64,000 bases of DNA from Bradyrhizobium japonicum USDA 6 (lineage in GTDB: Bacteria > Pseudomonadota > Alphaproteobacteria > Rhizobiales > Xanthobacteraceae), in NCBI RefSeq assembly GCF_000284375.1, contig NC_017249.1:7309001-7373000 (forward strand), read 5' to 3'. How positions within the stretch are numbered: the stretch's first letter is position 1; each line of letters starts with the position of its first letter. This document shows, piece after piece, positions 17,435 through 26,336 of the stretch. The notes beneath the pieces are model-generated. The model had not been told where the DNA came from, ran no database searches, and saw only the letters and a program-made list of their open reading frames with translations. Position numbers and translations under genes: made by a program.

Positions 17435-19249
17435 TTAGTGGAACGGCCAATAGAGCGGGGTGACAATAACCGTCACGATGAGTGTCCAGATCAGGACGAC
17501 CAAGCCGAGGCGCCAAAAGTCACCGAACTTGTAGCCGCCCGGCCCGTAAACCATCAGGCTCACACCGTTGGCGAACGGGGTCAGGAAGGATGCGCTCGCT
17601 CCCATCGCCACGCTCATCACCATCGGCAGAGCCGACACGCCCATGTCGCCCGCCGCCGCGAACGCGATCGGCATCATCACCAGGGCTGTCGAAGTGTTGG
17701 AGATGAACTGCGTGATCAGGGTCGCCGCCATGAAGAGACCGACGAGCACGGCGACCGGACCGAAGTCGCCGAGCAGGTTGACGATCTGATTGCCGATCAT
17801 CTCGGCGGCGCCACTCTTCTCCATGGCGCGCGCTGGCGCGATCATGGCGCCGATCAATAGAACAGTGTTCCAGTCGATGCCGCGATAGATCTGCGGCAGG
17901 CGCACAACGCCTGTGATCACCATGAGGCATGCGCACAGGAAACACGCGATCGGCGCCGGCGTGATGTTGAAGACCAGGAGCACGACCAGCAGCGCCAGGA
18001 TCGCGAACACGCGCTTCGTGCCCCGGCCGAGCGCCACCGCCTGCGTACGAACCTGGTCGGGCGAGTCGATGACCAGCAGCTGCGCACTGGAGAGGTAGCG
18101 CTCCAGGGCGGGCCAGCTGCCCTGCAGCAGCAGGTGGTCGCCCGAGCGGAGGGTGAGCCGCGGGCGGACCAGCTCGGCCCCGCCGCGCTGTACAGCCAGT
18201 ATCATCACCTCATGGTCTTCGCTGGTCATACCGGGGAAGACGGTGCTCCCGATCAGAGCCGACCGCTCGGGGACGACGACTTCGGCCAACCCGGAGTCCC
18301 GCGAGAGGAGCACGTCGCCCAGCGCCGCTTTCTCGCCGTGCTCGCGCACCTCCACCCGCAGGTCGGCAGCCAGCCGGTCGACCTCGTGGCCGTCGCCGCG
18401 GACGAGGATCAGGTCGCCGGCCTCGAGCCGGTCGCGCTCGAGCGGTCGGTCATCTTCGTGATCGAGGAAAGCGACAGCGCGCACACCGACGTACGCGCTG
18501 ATATCGAGCGCCTTGCGCGACGTACCGACGAGGGGTGAGGTGGCGGGCACCGCCAACTGGTGCAGTCCGTGCTCGAGGTTGTAGTGCTGCACAAGCGTGT
18601 GGGCGTGACCGCTGAAGTCGGCCGGGATCGACTCGCTCTTCCGCTCGGGCAGCAACCGCTGGCCGAGGAAGATGACGATGATGATCGACCCGATGAGCTG
18701 CGGCATGCCGAGAACGGACCAGGCGAAGAAGCCGATATGGCCGGCGCCGAACTCCTCGGCCTGCGTGGCGGCGATGACGTTGACCGGCGAACCGAGCATG
18801 GTGAGCTTGGCACCCTTCAGGCACGCCAGTGCGAGCGGGATCATCAGCTGCGACGGCGATATCCCTGTCCGGACTGCGATGATGACGGCGACCGGCAACA
18901 GGGCGGCGACGGCTCCGTTCATGCCGATCAGCCCGCTGAAGATCGCGGCGACGACCATGAGTGCGACCAACAGCGTGGTTTCGTTGGCGCCGCTGAGACG
19001 CAAGAGAAGTTGGCCTGCCCAAGCGCCGATCCCAGTCGTCTCGACTGCCACCGCGATGGCAAGCAGCGCGGCGATCAGGACCACCACCGGGTCACCGAAG
19101 CCGGTCAGAGCCTCTGGCATGGTGAGAACACCGGTGAAGTAGAGCGCCAGAGAGGCACCGACCGCGACGACGATCGCAGGCACCGGGTTCCAGGCGAACA
19201 GCACCAGCGCCAGGCCAATGATCGACAGCGTGATCGCAATGTCGTTCAT
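17435..19249 (-). CDS. SLC13/DASS-type anion permease with RCK_C (TrkA-C) domains
   Basis: The 604-residue protein has two blocks of membrane helices (about 1-185 and 400-604) around a cytosolic region with two RCK_C-type modules (GTSRKALDISAYVGVRAVAF and the later SALIGSTVFPGMTSEDHEVM). The SNTSTALVMMPIAFAAA motif in the second half matches the sodium/sulphate/dicarboxylate family. Members take up di- or tricarboxylates or sulphate. It is the last gene of a same-strand set with LctP, a small membrane protein and gamma-glutamyltransferase. Substrate unknown. Confidence 0.85.
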   Translation of the reverse strand: MNDIAITLSIIGLALVLFAWNPVPAIVVAVGASLALYFTGVLTMPEALTGFGDPVVVLIAALLAIAVAVETTGIGAWAGQLLLRLSGANETTLLVALMVVAAIFSGLIGMNGAVAALLPVAVIIAVRTGISPSQLMIPLALACLKGAKLTMLGSPVNVIAATQAEEFGAGHIGFFAWSVLGMPQLIGSIIIVIFLGQRLLPERKSESIPADFSGHAHTLVQHYNLEHGLHQLAVPATSPLVGTSRKALDISAYVGVRAVAFLDHEDDRPLERDRLEAGDLILVRGDGHEVDRLAADLRVEVREHGEKAALGDVLLSRDSGLAEVVVPERSALIGSTVFPGMTSEDHEVMILAVQRGGAELVRPRLTLRSGDHLLLQGSWPALERYLSSAQLLVIDSPDQVRTQAVALGRGTKRVFAILALLVVLLVFNITPAPIACFLCACLMVITGVVRLPQIYRGIDWNTVLLIGAMIAPARAMEKSGAAEMIGNQIVNLLGDFGPVAVLVGLFMAATLITQFISNTSTALVMMPIAFAAAGDMGVSALPMVMSVAMGASASFLTPFANGVSLMVYGPGGYKFGDFWRLGLVVLIWTLIVTVIVTPLYWPFH

Positions 19250-19392
19250 GGGATCGCCCGGACTAAAGCGAAGTGACCTGCACGGCTCTCCTTATGAGAA
19301 CGACGACGCGCAACGCGTTCAGTATTCACCCGGCGTAAACGTGCTCCATGGTGCATTCCTTTCTGCTCCGTGATGGTGTCCTTTCCTCACTC

Positions 19393-21049
19393 TCAGTAGC
19401 CCGATGCAGCACCGTCGCCGCGCGGATCGGCGCCGCCCTCGAAGAGCCCCTGTTCGTGATCGACGCGGATCGCGTGCGCGTGCCCCATGTTGTCGTTCCA
19501 GTCGGTGACCATCTGCACCGGCTGTCCCCGGCGCTTCAGCTCACGCACGACCTCATCGGAGATGCGACCTTCGAGCGACATGTTGCGCGACCGCGTGCCC
19601 CAGGTGCGGCCCATCAGCCAGCGCGGGGCTTCGATTGCCTGCTGGACGTCGTAACCGAAGTCGACGATGCGTGTGACCAGCGCGGCCTGTGATTGCGGTT
19701 GACCTTCGCCGCCCATCGATCCGAAGGCGAGATAAGGCTTGCCGTTTCGCAGGAGCAGCGCAGGAATCAACGTGTGGAACGTCCGTTTGCCGGGCAGCAA
19801 ATGGTTTGGATGATGCTCGTCGAGCGCAAAGAAGGCGCCACGGTTTTGCATCAGGATGCCGGTGTCGCCGGCGATCACGGCGCTGCCGAAGTCGTGATAG
19901 ATCGACTGGATCAGCGACACGACCATTCCGTCCCGGTCGGCCGCGCAGAAATAGCAGGTGTCGCCATCCGGCGCGCGGCGCGCGTGCTGATGCTCATAGG
20001 GAATGCCGGCCGGCACTTTGGCAATGTCCTGGGCGCGTTCCGGATCGATCAGCCTGCGCCTCTCATCGGCATAGCCTTTCTCGATCAGCCGCTCCACGGG
20101 GATCTTCACGAAGCGCGGATCCGTCAGCCATTCCTCGCGGTCCGCAAAAGCGATCTTAACCGCCTCAGCCATGTGATGATAATAGTCGGCGCTGCCGTCG
20201 CCCCAGGCGACGACGTCGTAGCCTTCGATCATGTTGAGGATTTGCAGCGGCGTGAAACCCTGCGTGTTCGGCGGCATCTCGTAGACGGCGTAGCCGCGGT
20301 AGGTCGATGTGATCGGCTCAACCCACTCGGCGTGATAGTTGGCAAAGTCGTCCGGACGCAGCGGTGAGCCCTGGGTCTGCAATGCCTTGCAGACGCCTTC
20401 GGCGATCGCGCCGTCGTAGAAGCCGGCGCGTGCGCCCTTGCCGGCGATGGATTCCAGCGAGCGGGCGAGATCGGGCTGCAGCAGGCGCTGGCCCTCGCGC
20501 GGGACGCCTTTCCCCGGCAGGAAAATGGCCGCCGTCGCTGGATATTTTTTAGGGTGGGTTCATCCTGGGCCAGCCAATCGGCCAGCGAGCGGGTGACCGG
20601 GACACCATCCCGCGCGTAGACGATTGCGGCATCGAACAGCTCGCTCCAGGGCATCCGCCCAAACCGTTCATGCGCCACGTGCCAGCCATCGATCGCGCCG
20701 GGAGTGGTCAGGATGCTGAGAGGGCCGCGAGCCGGAATCTCCCCATTCTCGCTTCGCGGCCGATAGTAATCGAGCGTTGCCAGACGAGCGGATGGGCCGC
20801 TGGCATTGAGTCCATGCACATTTCCATTTGGTTCGGCGATCAGCCAGAAGCCGTCGCCCCCCAATCCGGCCATGTGGGGATAGGCAACGCACAATACCGC
20901 GTTGGCGGCTATGGCGGCATCTACGGCGCTCCCCCGCGTTGTAAAATCTCCAGGCCTGCGGCGCTGGCGAGATAGTGCGGAGTCGACACGACGCCGCGTG
21001 GTGCGCGCGTCGAAGGACGGCCAGTGCGCGGACCGTTCGGGCTACTCAT
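19393..21049 (-). pseudogene. ggt: Gamma-glutamyltransferase, two frameshifts
   Basis: From ATG 21049 (behind a strong AAGGAGG) the frame reads MSSPNGPRTG and then GVVSTPHYLASAAGLEILQR, before a stop caused by a one-base loss in a C5 run (plus strand 20931-20935). The next frame covers VLCVAYPHMAGLGGDGFW to LADWLAQDEPTLK, where a second base is missing in a T6 run (20545-20550). The third frame carries the rest, including the autoprocessing region GDTCYFCAADRDGMVVSLIQ and the GSMGGEGQPQSQ motif. The usual nucleophile Thr position reads DTCYFC here. Intact enzymes split glutathione-type gamma-glutamyl bonds in the periplasm. With two lesions it is unlikely to make a full protein unless they are base-calling errors. 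Confidence 0.82.
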
Positions 21050-21150
21050 GATCGCCTCCTTACTCTGCTTACCTCCGCCAAACCCAGCGCGGCGACGTCG
21101 GCTTGCGCTCTTAAGAGACTTGAGCCGATGCGAGCGTGTCAGCTGCGGGG

Positions 21151-21372
21151 TTAGGAAGTTCGGTCATCATACTCCATGCCGACATCCCGGATTTTGTCGC
21201 CGGAATGATCCATGTAGCGCGTCATGACCGGCACGACGCCGCCGGCGATAAGGCTGATGAAGCCGATCGACCACACCAAGTAGTAGCCTGCCGTCGTGCC
21301 CCAGCTCGTGATGGGGAATGCTGCGATCAGGAGTAAGAGGGCGAGGGTCTCAGCCTTTAGCTTTTTATCCAT
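21151..21372 (-). CDS. Small two-helix membrane protein between LctP permease and ggt
   Basis: A 73-residue frame with two hydrophobic segments (TLALLLLIAAFPITSWGTT and YLVWSIGFISLIAGGVVPVM) and a charged C-terminus (HSGDKIRDVGMEYDD). It starts 12 bp after the LctP permease stop on the same strand, so it is almost certainly co-transcribed. Its size and placement suggest an accessory subunit of the permease, but I know no described family with that role. Confidence 0.65.
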   Translation of the reverse strand: MDKKLKAETLALLLLIAAFPITSWGTTAGYYLVWSIGFISLIAGGVVPVMTRYMDHSGDKIRDVGMEYDDRTS

Positions 21373-21384
21373 GATGCGCTCCGT

Positions 21385-23019
21385 CTATCGCGCAAAAACC
21401 ACGAGCGCGACCGTTGCGAGACCTGTTAGGACCGCAACGAGAACGGTCCAAGGCATCGTGATGCGCAGAACCGCTCCTTCCTGGCCTTTAACTCCGGCGA
21501 CGCTTGTGCCCAGCACGACATTGGCGGGAGCGATGGCATTGCCGTAGGCACTTCCGGCCGCTTGCGCGGCAATGATGGTTTCTCGGGACATCCCGTGCAG
21601 CTGAGCCACGCTACTCTGGACACCTCCGAAAAGTACGCAGGAGGCAGTGCTGCTGGACGTCATGAACGCGCCAAGAGCGCCGATGACGCTCGCGATGCCC
21701 GCGTACACGAGCGGCGGCGAGGCGGCGGCAATGCCGTAGGCGAGGGTCAAGACCTGGCCGCTATGATCCAGGATGCGGCTCGTCACCAGGAATGCGATCA
21801 CCGGGACCGAAGCGGGCACCGCATCGATGAGCAGTGCAGACCAAATGCTCTCGGGTGTGTGTCGGTCCGCCCAGGCGCGGTAGTAACCGCCCGCGCCATA
21901 TACAATCCAGACTAAGATCGAGGTGACGAGCAACATCATCCCGGGATGGGTGAACACACTGATCGGCGCATAACGTGCGACTGCCGCATTCTTGACGCCG
22001 AAGCCGGTTTCGACGGTTGGGAACGGCAGTCCGATCTGAACCTGCCGCAGCATTGCATTGAGCGGCGGGATTAACAACACACCGAGCGTTACGACCGTCA
22101 GCACGATATACGGCAGGCACGACATCCCGAGGCTCATGACTGGTGCCGCCTCTTTTTGTTCGTTCGCTCGTGTCTGCGTCATGGCCGGCCGTTCGGGAAT
22201 CTCCTCTATCGGAATCGGCTCGCCGTATTTCTTCCAACGGGACAACGGGTAGAGCGCCAGAAGCGCCGCCGCAGCAGCCAGGAAGGTCGACAGCTCGGGG
22301 CTGAACAACGCGACCAGGAGTTGTCCGACGCCGAGGATCGTGCCGAGGATCAGCACTAGCGGCCAGGCATGGCGCACGGCCGGTCCCCTGCCGTAAACCC
22401 ATACGATCAGGAAACCGCCCAGATAGGTCGGTATGAGGATCAGCAGCGCCGACTCAAAGGCGGTCCTGACGACGTTTTCCACCTCGGAGACCCTCAGCAG
22501 TGCTAGCCATCCGACTCCAAGAGTGCCGAAGAACCGCGCCCAGGCGTGTGCGAGAACGCCCATGGCTACAGCGTAGACCGGTTTCACGCCTACTGTGATC
22601 AGCAGCGGCACGACGACTGCGACGGGTGCACCAAAGCCCGCAATGCCCTGGAGAAACGACGCAAACACCCAAGCCAGCGCCAGAATGATGAAAAGATCGT
22701 TCCGACTGAACCTGGAGATCCCTTGACGCAGCGCATCGTACGCGCCGGCCTGCTTGGTGATCTGATATAGAAGGAGCGCAGGCCAGATCACATAGAGAAT
22801 GAAGATGGCGTCCCAAACGCCTTTTGCACTGGCGACCGCCAAGGTGTTCCATGGTGTGCGGAAGGCGAGGAGCGCCACGATGCCGGCAGTAAACATTGCC
22901 ATCGGCCCTGCTTCCGGGGCGCGCCAACGCAAAGGCACAAGGAATACCAAGAGCGCGACGATCGGCAATATCGCCAGCACCCAGTGCAGAAGGTCGACGG
23001 GGACCTGAGTGGTCGCCAT
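21385..23019 (-). CDS. L-lactate permease (LctP) family transporter
   Basis: The 544-residue polytopic protein carries LctP-family signatures: WDAIFILYVIWPALLLYQI, SFLQGIAGFGAPVAVVVPLL, LAHAWARFFGTLGVGW and, near the end, FMTSSSTASCVLFGGVQ and AAQAAGSAYGNAIAPANVV. Known members import lactate or glycolate with protons. It leads a same-strand set: small membrane protein, ggt and SLC13-type permease. A monocarboxylate substrate is likely; the exact one is open. Complete and without lesions, unlike ggt. Confidence 0.88.
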   Translation of the reverse strand: MATTQVPVDLLHWVLAILPIVALLVFLVPLRWRAPEAGPMAMFTAGIVALLAFRTPWNTLAVASAKGVWDAIFILYVIWPALLLYQITKQAGAYDALRQGISRFSRNDLFIILALAWVFASFLQGIAGFGAPVAVVVPLLITVGVKPVYAVAMGVLAHAWARFFGTLGVGWLALLRVSEVENVVRTAFESALLILIPTYLGGFLIVWVYGRGPAVRHAWPLVLILGTILGVGQLLVALFSPELSTFLAAAAALLALYPLSRWKKYGEPIPIEEIPERPAMTQTRANEQKEAAPVMSLGMSCLPYIVLTVVTLGVLLIPPLNAMLRQVQIGLPFPTVETGFGVKNAAVARYAPISVFTHPGMMLLVTSILVWIVYGAGGYYRAWADRHTPESIWSALLIDAVPASVPVIAFLVTSRILDHSGQVLTLAYGIAAASPPLVYAGIASVIGALGAFMTSSSTASCVLFGGVQSSVAQLHGMSRETIIAAQAAGSAYGNAIAPANVVLGTSVAGVKGQEGAVLRITMPWTVLVAVLTGLATVALVVFAR

Positions 23020-23221
23020 GCGTTCCTCCCCAGCTACGCCGCGTGGCCGCAGGCCGGTAGCTCAACGCGCATAGTTTAACTCGCGCCACGCCAAGTTGAA
23101 AGCAATTTCGTGAGAAGTTCCTCGACGGGCCCGGGTTAAGAGTTCAACTCCGAGCGTCTCGGAAGTTTGTAGGCCACCAGCGCGCAGCCGAAGCGGAGGT
23201 CGCCCTCATTGTCTCCAGCGC

Positions 23222-23515
23222 GTTGAAGGCCAGCAGACCAAGATGGAGATGATGTACAGCTATTTGACTGGCCCCCGCTTCCGTCACCGGATCGATGCCA
23301 TCGTCGAGAAGTTCACCGACATGCAGGCCGACCTCGATCGCGAGCGCAAGACGATGATGCGACTGTGGGCGAAACGGGAGGAACAGCTTCGCGGCGTGCT
23401 CGACTCGACCGCCGGCCTCTATGGCGATCTTCAGGGCATTGCTGGTCGGGCGATGCAGGAGATCGAAAGTCTCGATTTGCTGATGATCGAGGCGAAGGGC
23501 GAGGCAGCGGAGTAG
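23222..23515 (+). pseudogene. C-terminal remnant of a DUF2130 protein
   Basis: The frame VEGQQTKMEMMYSYLTGPRF continues through MQADLDRERKTMMRLWAKRE and STAGLYGDLQGIAG to a stop at 23515. This is the closing segment of DUF2130 proteins, which are normally about 400 residues long. Upstream of about 23222 the resemblance ends abruptly, so about three quarters of the gene is missing. The remnant lies about 220 bp from the tRNA-derived repeat at 23737, at the right end of island B, and was probably cut by an island rearrangement. An ATG at 23243 could start a 90-residue product. Confidence 0.65.
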
Positions 23516-23736
23516 ACCATAGCTTTATGCAGCTGAACGAAGCACTGATGAGATTTGCGACCAAAGCTTATCAGTCGTGAGGCGGCTCGAAACCGGACAC
23601 CGACCGATGAGCACGGTTCGGGCGTCATCCCCTTGGAGACACGGGTATCGAGCAGGATCATTCGAAGCGCTTCGGCCAGCGGGGCGCGCGTCGCCGCCAT
23701 GTTCAAGCGCCCCGACATCAGCATGAGCGGGCTCGC

Positions 23737-23776
23737 TGGCTGGGGCGGGAGGGATCGAACCTCCGAATGGCGGAAT
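23737..23776 (-). repeat. Exact 40-bp copy of the tRNA-Gln 3' end (internal island junction)
   Basis: The 40 bases equal 54201-54240, in the same orientation, and stop earlier than the 17068 copy (after GGAAT). The shorter identity suggests a different crossover or a different integrase. It separates islands B and C. Confidence 0.92.
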
Positions 23777-23783
23777 GCTGCGC

Positions 23784-24317
23784 CTATTGGGATTGCAACG
23801 GAGCATATGTGCTTCTTCGCACAAAGAACTGTTCGAACAATCTATCGTCGCCGATATCTCTGGCTATTTCTCTCAACGCGAAGAACGGCATCAATGCGAC
23901 GAACATGATTAGGCCGAAGACAAGAATTTCCTTTGCACTGCCAGCGCCTGACGCAGCGAGGCTGTCAGTGATCGGCTTTCCATGCCACGCTCCTGCGAGG
24001 ATCTCCTCAATGAGGTGGAACAAAATCAGCATCAGAGAAAATACGGCAGACCTGTATGTGATCGGGTAGACTAAGGGTCTGCTCTTGAGATTGTCTGCGA
24101 CGTTGAAGGCTTCGGCGAAATAGATGACCTTTGCCAGCACCAGAGCATTTATGACTGCGAATCCCTGATGATAGAACGGGTCAGGCAGGTTCAGAATGAT
24201 TGACTTGTGAAGGGCGAATAGGCCGAGCAGGACCCAGAGATACGCAAATATCCAGAAGAGTCTCCTCAGCTCTCTGAGGCCTTTCTCCTTGAACTGGTTG
24301 AGTTGATCGCCGACCAT
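23784..24317 (-). CDS. Membrane protein of unknown function
   Basis: ATG 24317 (MVGDQLNQFKEKGLRELRR) is chosen because GGGAGG lies 7 nt upstream; the frame itself stays open to 24365. The 177-residue product has four predicted membrane helices (RLFWIFAYLWVLLGLFALH, GFAVINALVLAKVIYF, SAVFSLMLILFHLIEEILAG and ILVFGLIMFVALMPFFALRE) with charged residues inside the second and third. No family recognised. It is the first gene of island C and ends 7 bp from the tRNA-derived repeat. Confidence 0.6.
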   Translation of the reverse strand: MVGDQLNQFKEKGLRELRRLFWIFAYLWVLLGLFALHKSIILNLPDPFYHQGFAVINALVLAKVIYFAEAFNVADNLKSRPLVYPITYRSAVFSLMLILFHLIEEILAGAWHGKPITDSLAASGAGSAKEILVFGLIMFVALMPFFALREIARDIGDDRLFEQFFVRRSTYAPLQSQ

Positions 24318-24368
24318 CGTCCGACCTCCCGACACCCAATACCTCTCGGCCATGTCCGCCAGCAAAGA

Positions 24369-24672
24369 TCATTTCCTTCCGACCGATGTATCTTTGTTTG
24401 CTGGCCCCGACATCACGGACGCCATCTTGAGGACCGTGAGAACTTCATCCCGCGTCGTGCCCGCTTCCAGCGGGGCGCGAATGTGACGGCGCGTGCCCTC
24501 CGGGTTGAGGTTCGTGCAGGCGGCATTGAGGGCGATGCCGACCAGTTCGATGAACTTCCGAGGCAGGACCTCCTCAGCCCACGGATTGGTTGTCATCTTC
24601 ATACACGCCGCAGTCCAGGGTCCCATTCGGCGAGCTTCCCAGTGTGGACGTAATTTCGCTCAGCTATGATTT
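24369..24672 (-). pseudogene. Carboxymuconolactone decarboxylase-family gene, frameshifted and without a normal start
   Basis: Two frames join: the upstream one reads ERNYVHTGKLAEWDP, the downstream one MKMTTNPWAEEVLPRKFIEL and then NAACTNLNPEGTRRHIRAPL. They meet at a GGG run (plus strand 24618-24620) where one more base would fuse them. I see no ATG, GTG or TTG in the upstream frame, and the 5' end runs towards the divergent NYN gene. CMD proteins are small helical hydrolases or peroxidases of the AhpD fold. This copy is probably dead; the downstream part alone could start at ATG 24626. Confidence 0.55.
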
Positions 24673-24696
24673 CGCACTTCGCTCGGAACGGCAGCC

Positions 24697-25317
24697 ATGT
24701 CACCTTCTGCCACTAACAAGATCGCGCTCTTCATCGATGGGGCCAATCTCTACGCGACGGCGAAAACTCTGGGCTTCGACATCGACTACAAGCGCCTGCT
24801 GAAGGAGTTTCAGAGCCGCGGGACGCTGTTGCGGGCGTTCTACTACACCGCGATCATCGAGGATCAGGAATACTCCTCGATCCGCCCGCTGATCGACTGG
24901 CTCGACTACAACGGCTACACGGTCGTGACCAAGGCGACCAAGGAGTTCATCGACGCCTCCGGCCGCCGCAAGGTCAAGGGCAACATGGACATCGAGCTCG
25001 CCGTGGACGCCATGGAGCTCGCCGAGCACATCGACCAGATGGTGCTGTTCTCGGGTGACGGCGACTTCCGCTCCCTGGTCGAAGCCGTCCAGCGCCGCGG
25101 CGTCCGGGTCACCGTGATCTCCACCATCGCGAGCCAGCCGCCGATGATCGCCGACGAGCTGCGCCGCCAGGCCGACGTCTTTACCGACCTCGTCGAGCTG
25201 CAATCCAAGCTCGGCCGCGCCCCGTCCGAACGCCCTGCCCCGCGCGACCGCGGCGAGGGACGCGGTCATCCGCCAAAGTTTTTACAAGAGCCCAACGGGA
25301 ATGACCCTCCCGAGTAA
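24697..25317 (+). CDS. NYN-domain protein, LabA/DUF88 family (putative PIN-like ribonuclease)
   Basis: The N-terminal 165 residues match the NYN (PIN-like) fold: Asp14 in IALFIDGANLYA, the later acidic KGNMDIELAVDAMELAEHID, and the closing LFSGDGDFRSLVEAVQRRG with Asp residues in the metal site. Such proteins are predicted RNases. The C-terminal 40 residues are charged and disordered, as in LabA-like proteins of Bradyrhizobium. In that genus the core copy lies, as I recall, near smpB and rpoZ; here it is in an island, so it may be a second copy. Complete, no lesion. Confidence 0.85.
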   Translation: MSPSATNKIALFIDGANLYATAKTLGFDIDYKRLLKEFQSRGTLLRAFYYTAIIEDQEYSSIRPLIDWLDYNGYTVVTKATKEFIDASGRRKVKGNMDIELAVDAMELAEHIDQMVLFSGDGDFRSLVEAVQRRGVRVTVISTIASQPPMIADELRRQADVFTDLVELQSKLGRAPSERPAPRDRGEGRGHPPKFLQEPNGNDPPE

Positions 25318-25673
25318 ACTCTTTCGTTAAGCATGCGGCCCATCTCCGGTACTATCAGCGTAGGCCACGCCATGTTATAGCGCGATAGTGAGATACGGGA
25401 ATGACGTCCGCAAACCTGACCAGGACCGAACGCGTTATTTCTCCCGCAAACGAGACTTCTGCAGTTTGATCGATACGAGAGAGTGATCCCCTTTTCCAAA
25501 CTAAAACCGGGATCTCCGGAAGGGCTCGGTCTTGTCGGCGCATTTCGCCTTCTTCGGCCCGAAATTTCCGGTTCCGACGCTGCAGGGTAGGTGTCCGCTG
25601 CCGGAAGCATACGAACAGGCTTCGGGCGAAGGACTGAACCGGCCGGGCGGGCAGTGCGAATCTTTTTCCTGTT
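25318..25673. other. Convergent intergenic region
   Basis: About 356 bases between the ends of the NYN gene (+) and the response regulator (-). No supported gene and no strong terminator hairpin were seen, although both transcripts must end here. Confidence 0.35.
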
Positions 25674-26336
25674 TCAGGCGTCGAGCGACTGGAGTCGGTA
25701 CTCGGACATCTTCTGGGCGGCGATGATGACCTCGACCCTGTTCCTGGCCTGCATCTTCTGCATCAGCTCGGTCATGTAGTGCTTGACCGTCTTCTCGGTG
25801 ATGCGAAGCGTCGCGGCGATTTCCTTGTTGGTCATGCCACGCAGCAGCAGCCGGACAATCTGTCCCTCGCGCTGACTGAGCTTGATGGCCTCGGCGACGC
25901 GGTGGCGGACGTCGATGTTGCGGAGCGCGTCGATCACCCGGACGGCGAAGCCCTGGGTGATGTAGGTCTCATCCTTCAGCACGGCCCGGACGGCGGCCAT
26001 CAACTCGTCTGCCGAGGAGCGTTTGAGGACGTAGCCATGAGCGCCAGCATCGAGCGCCCGGACGGCATGGTCGACGCCGTGCTGTGAGGTGTAGGCGACG
26101 ATCTTGATAGCAGGCAGGACGTTGCGGATAGTGCGGATGGCGTCGTAGGTCTCGTCGGGGACGGAGGGGCTCAGGATCATCAGCTTGGGGACATGAAAAC
26201 GGGCCAGCCGGACCATGTCGGCGGCGCTGGCGCCGGAGGCGACGATCTTGAAATCGGTCGGCGCCGAAAGAAAGGTCGTGAGGGCCGTCATCATCAAAGG
26301 TTGGTCCTCAACAATCGCGATCGTAATATCGCTCAT
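25674..26336 (-). CDS. NarL/FixJ-family regulator with Ser in place of the phospho-acceptor Asp
   Basis: The receiver-like domain keeps the acidic pair (AIVEDQ) and the Lys (YVLKRSSADE), but the acceptor position reads LMILSPSVPD, a Ser where Asp is expected, so ordinary phosphorylation is unlikely. The C-terminal LuxR-type helix-turn-helix is complete (LSQREGQIVRLLLRGMTNKE then ITEKTVKHYMTELMQKM). I prefer ATG 26336 (MSDITIAIVEDQ), preceded by GGTGGG, over the GTG at 26345. Its start overlaps the stop of the small upstream frame (TGATG). As the last gene of the type I secretion operon it is probably its own regulator, responding to something other than a kinase. Confidence 0.82.
   Translation of the reverse strand: MSDITIAIVEDQPLMMTALTTFLSAPTDFKIVASGASAADMVRLARFHVPKLMILSPSVPDETYDAIRTIRNVLPAIKIVAYTSQHGVDHAVRALDAGAHGYVLKRSSADELMAAVRAVLKDETYITQGFAVRVIDALRNIDVRHRVAEAIKLSQREGQIVRLLLRGMTNKEIAATLRITEKTVKHYMTELMQKMQARNRVEVIIAAQKMSEYRLQSLDA

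Noticed and set aside
20545..20550. Programmed -1 frameshift in ggt at the A6 run
   Set aside because: The sequence is slippery, but a second, non-slippery lesion upstream stops the frame anyway and the family does not use recoding.
14010..23776. tRNA-like segments at 14010, 17068 and 23737 as tRNA genes
   Set aside because: Only the 3' part is present; D-arm and acceptor 5' strand are missing.
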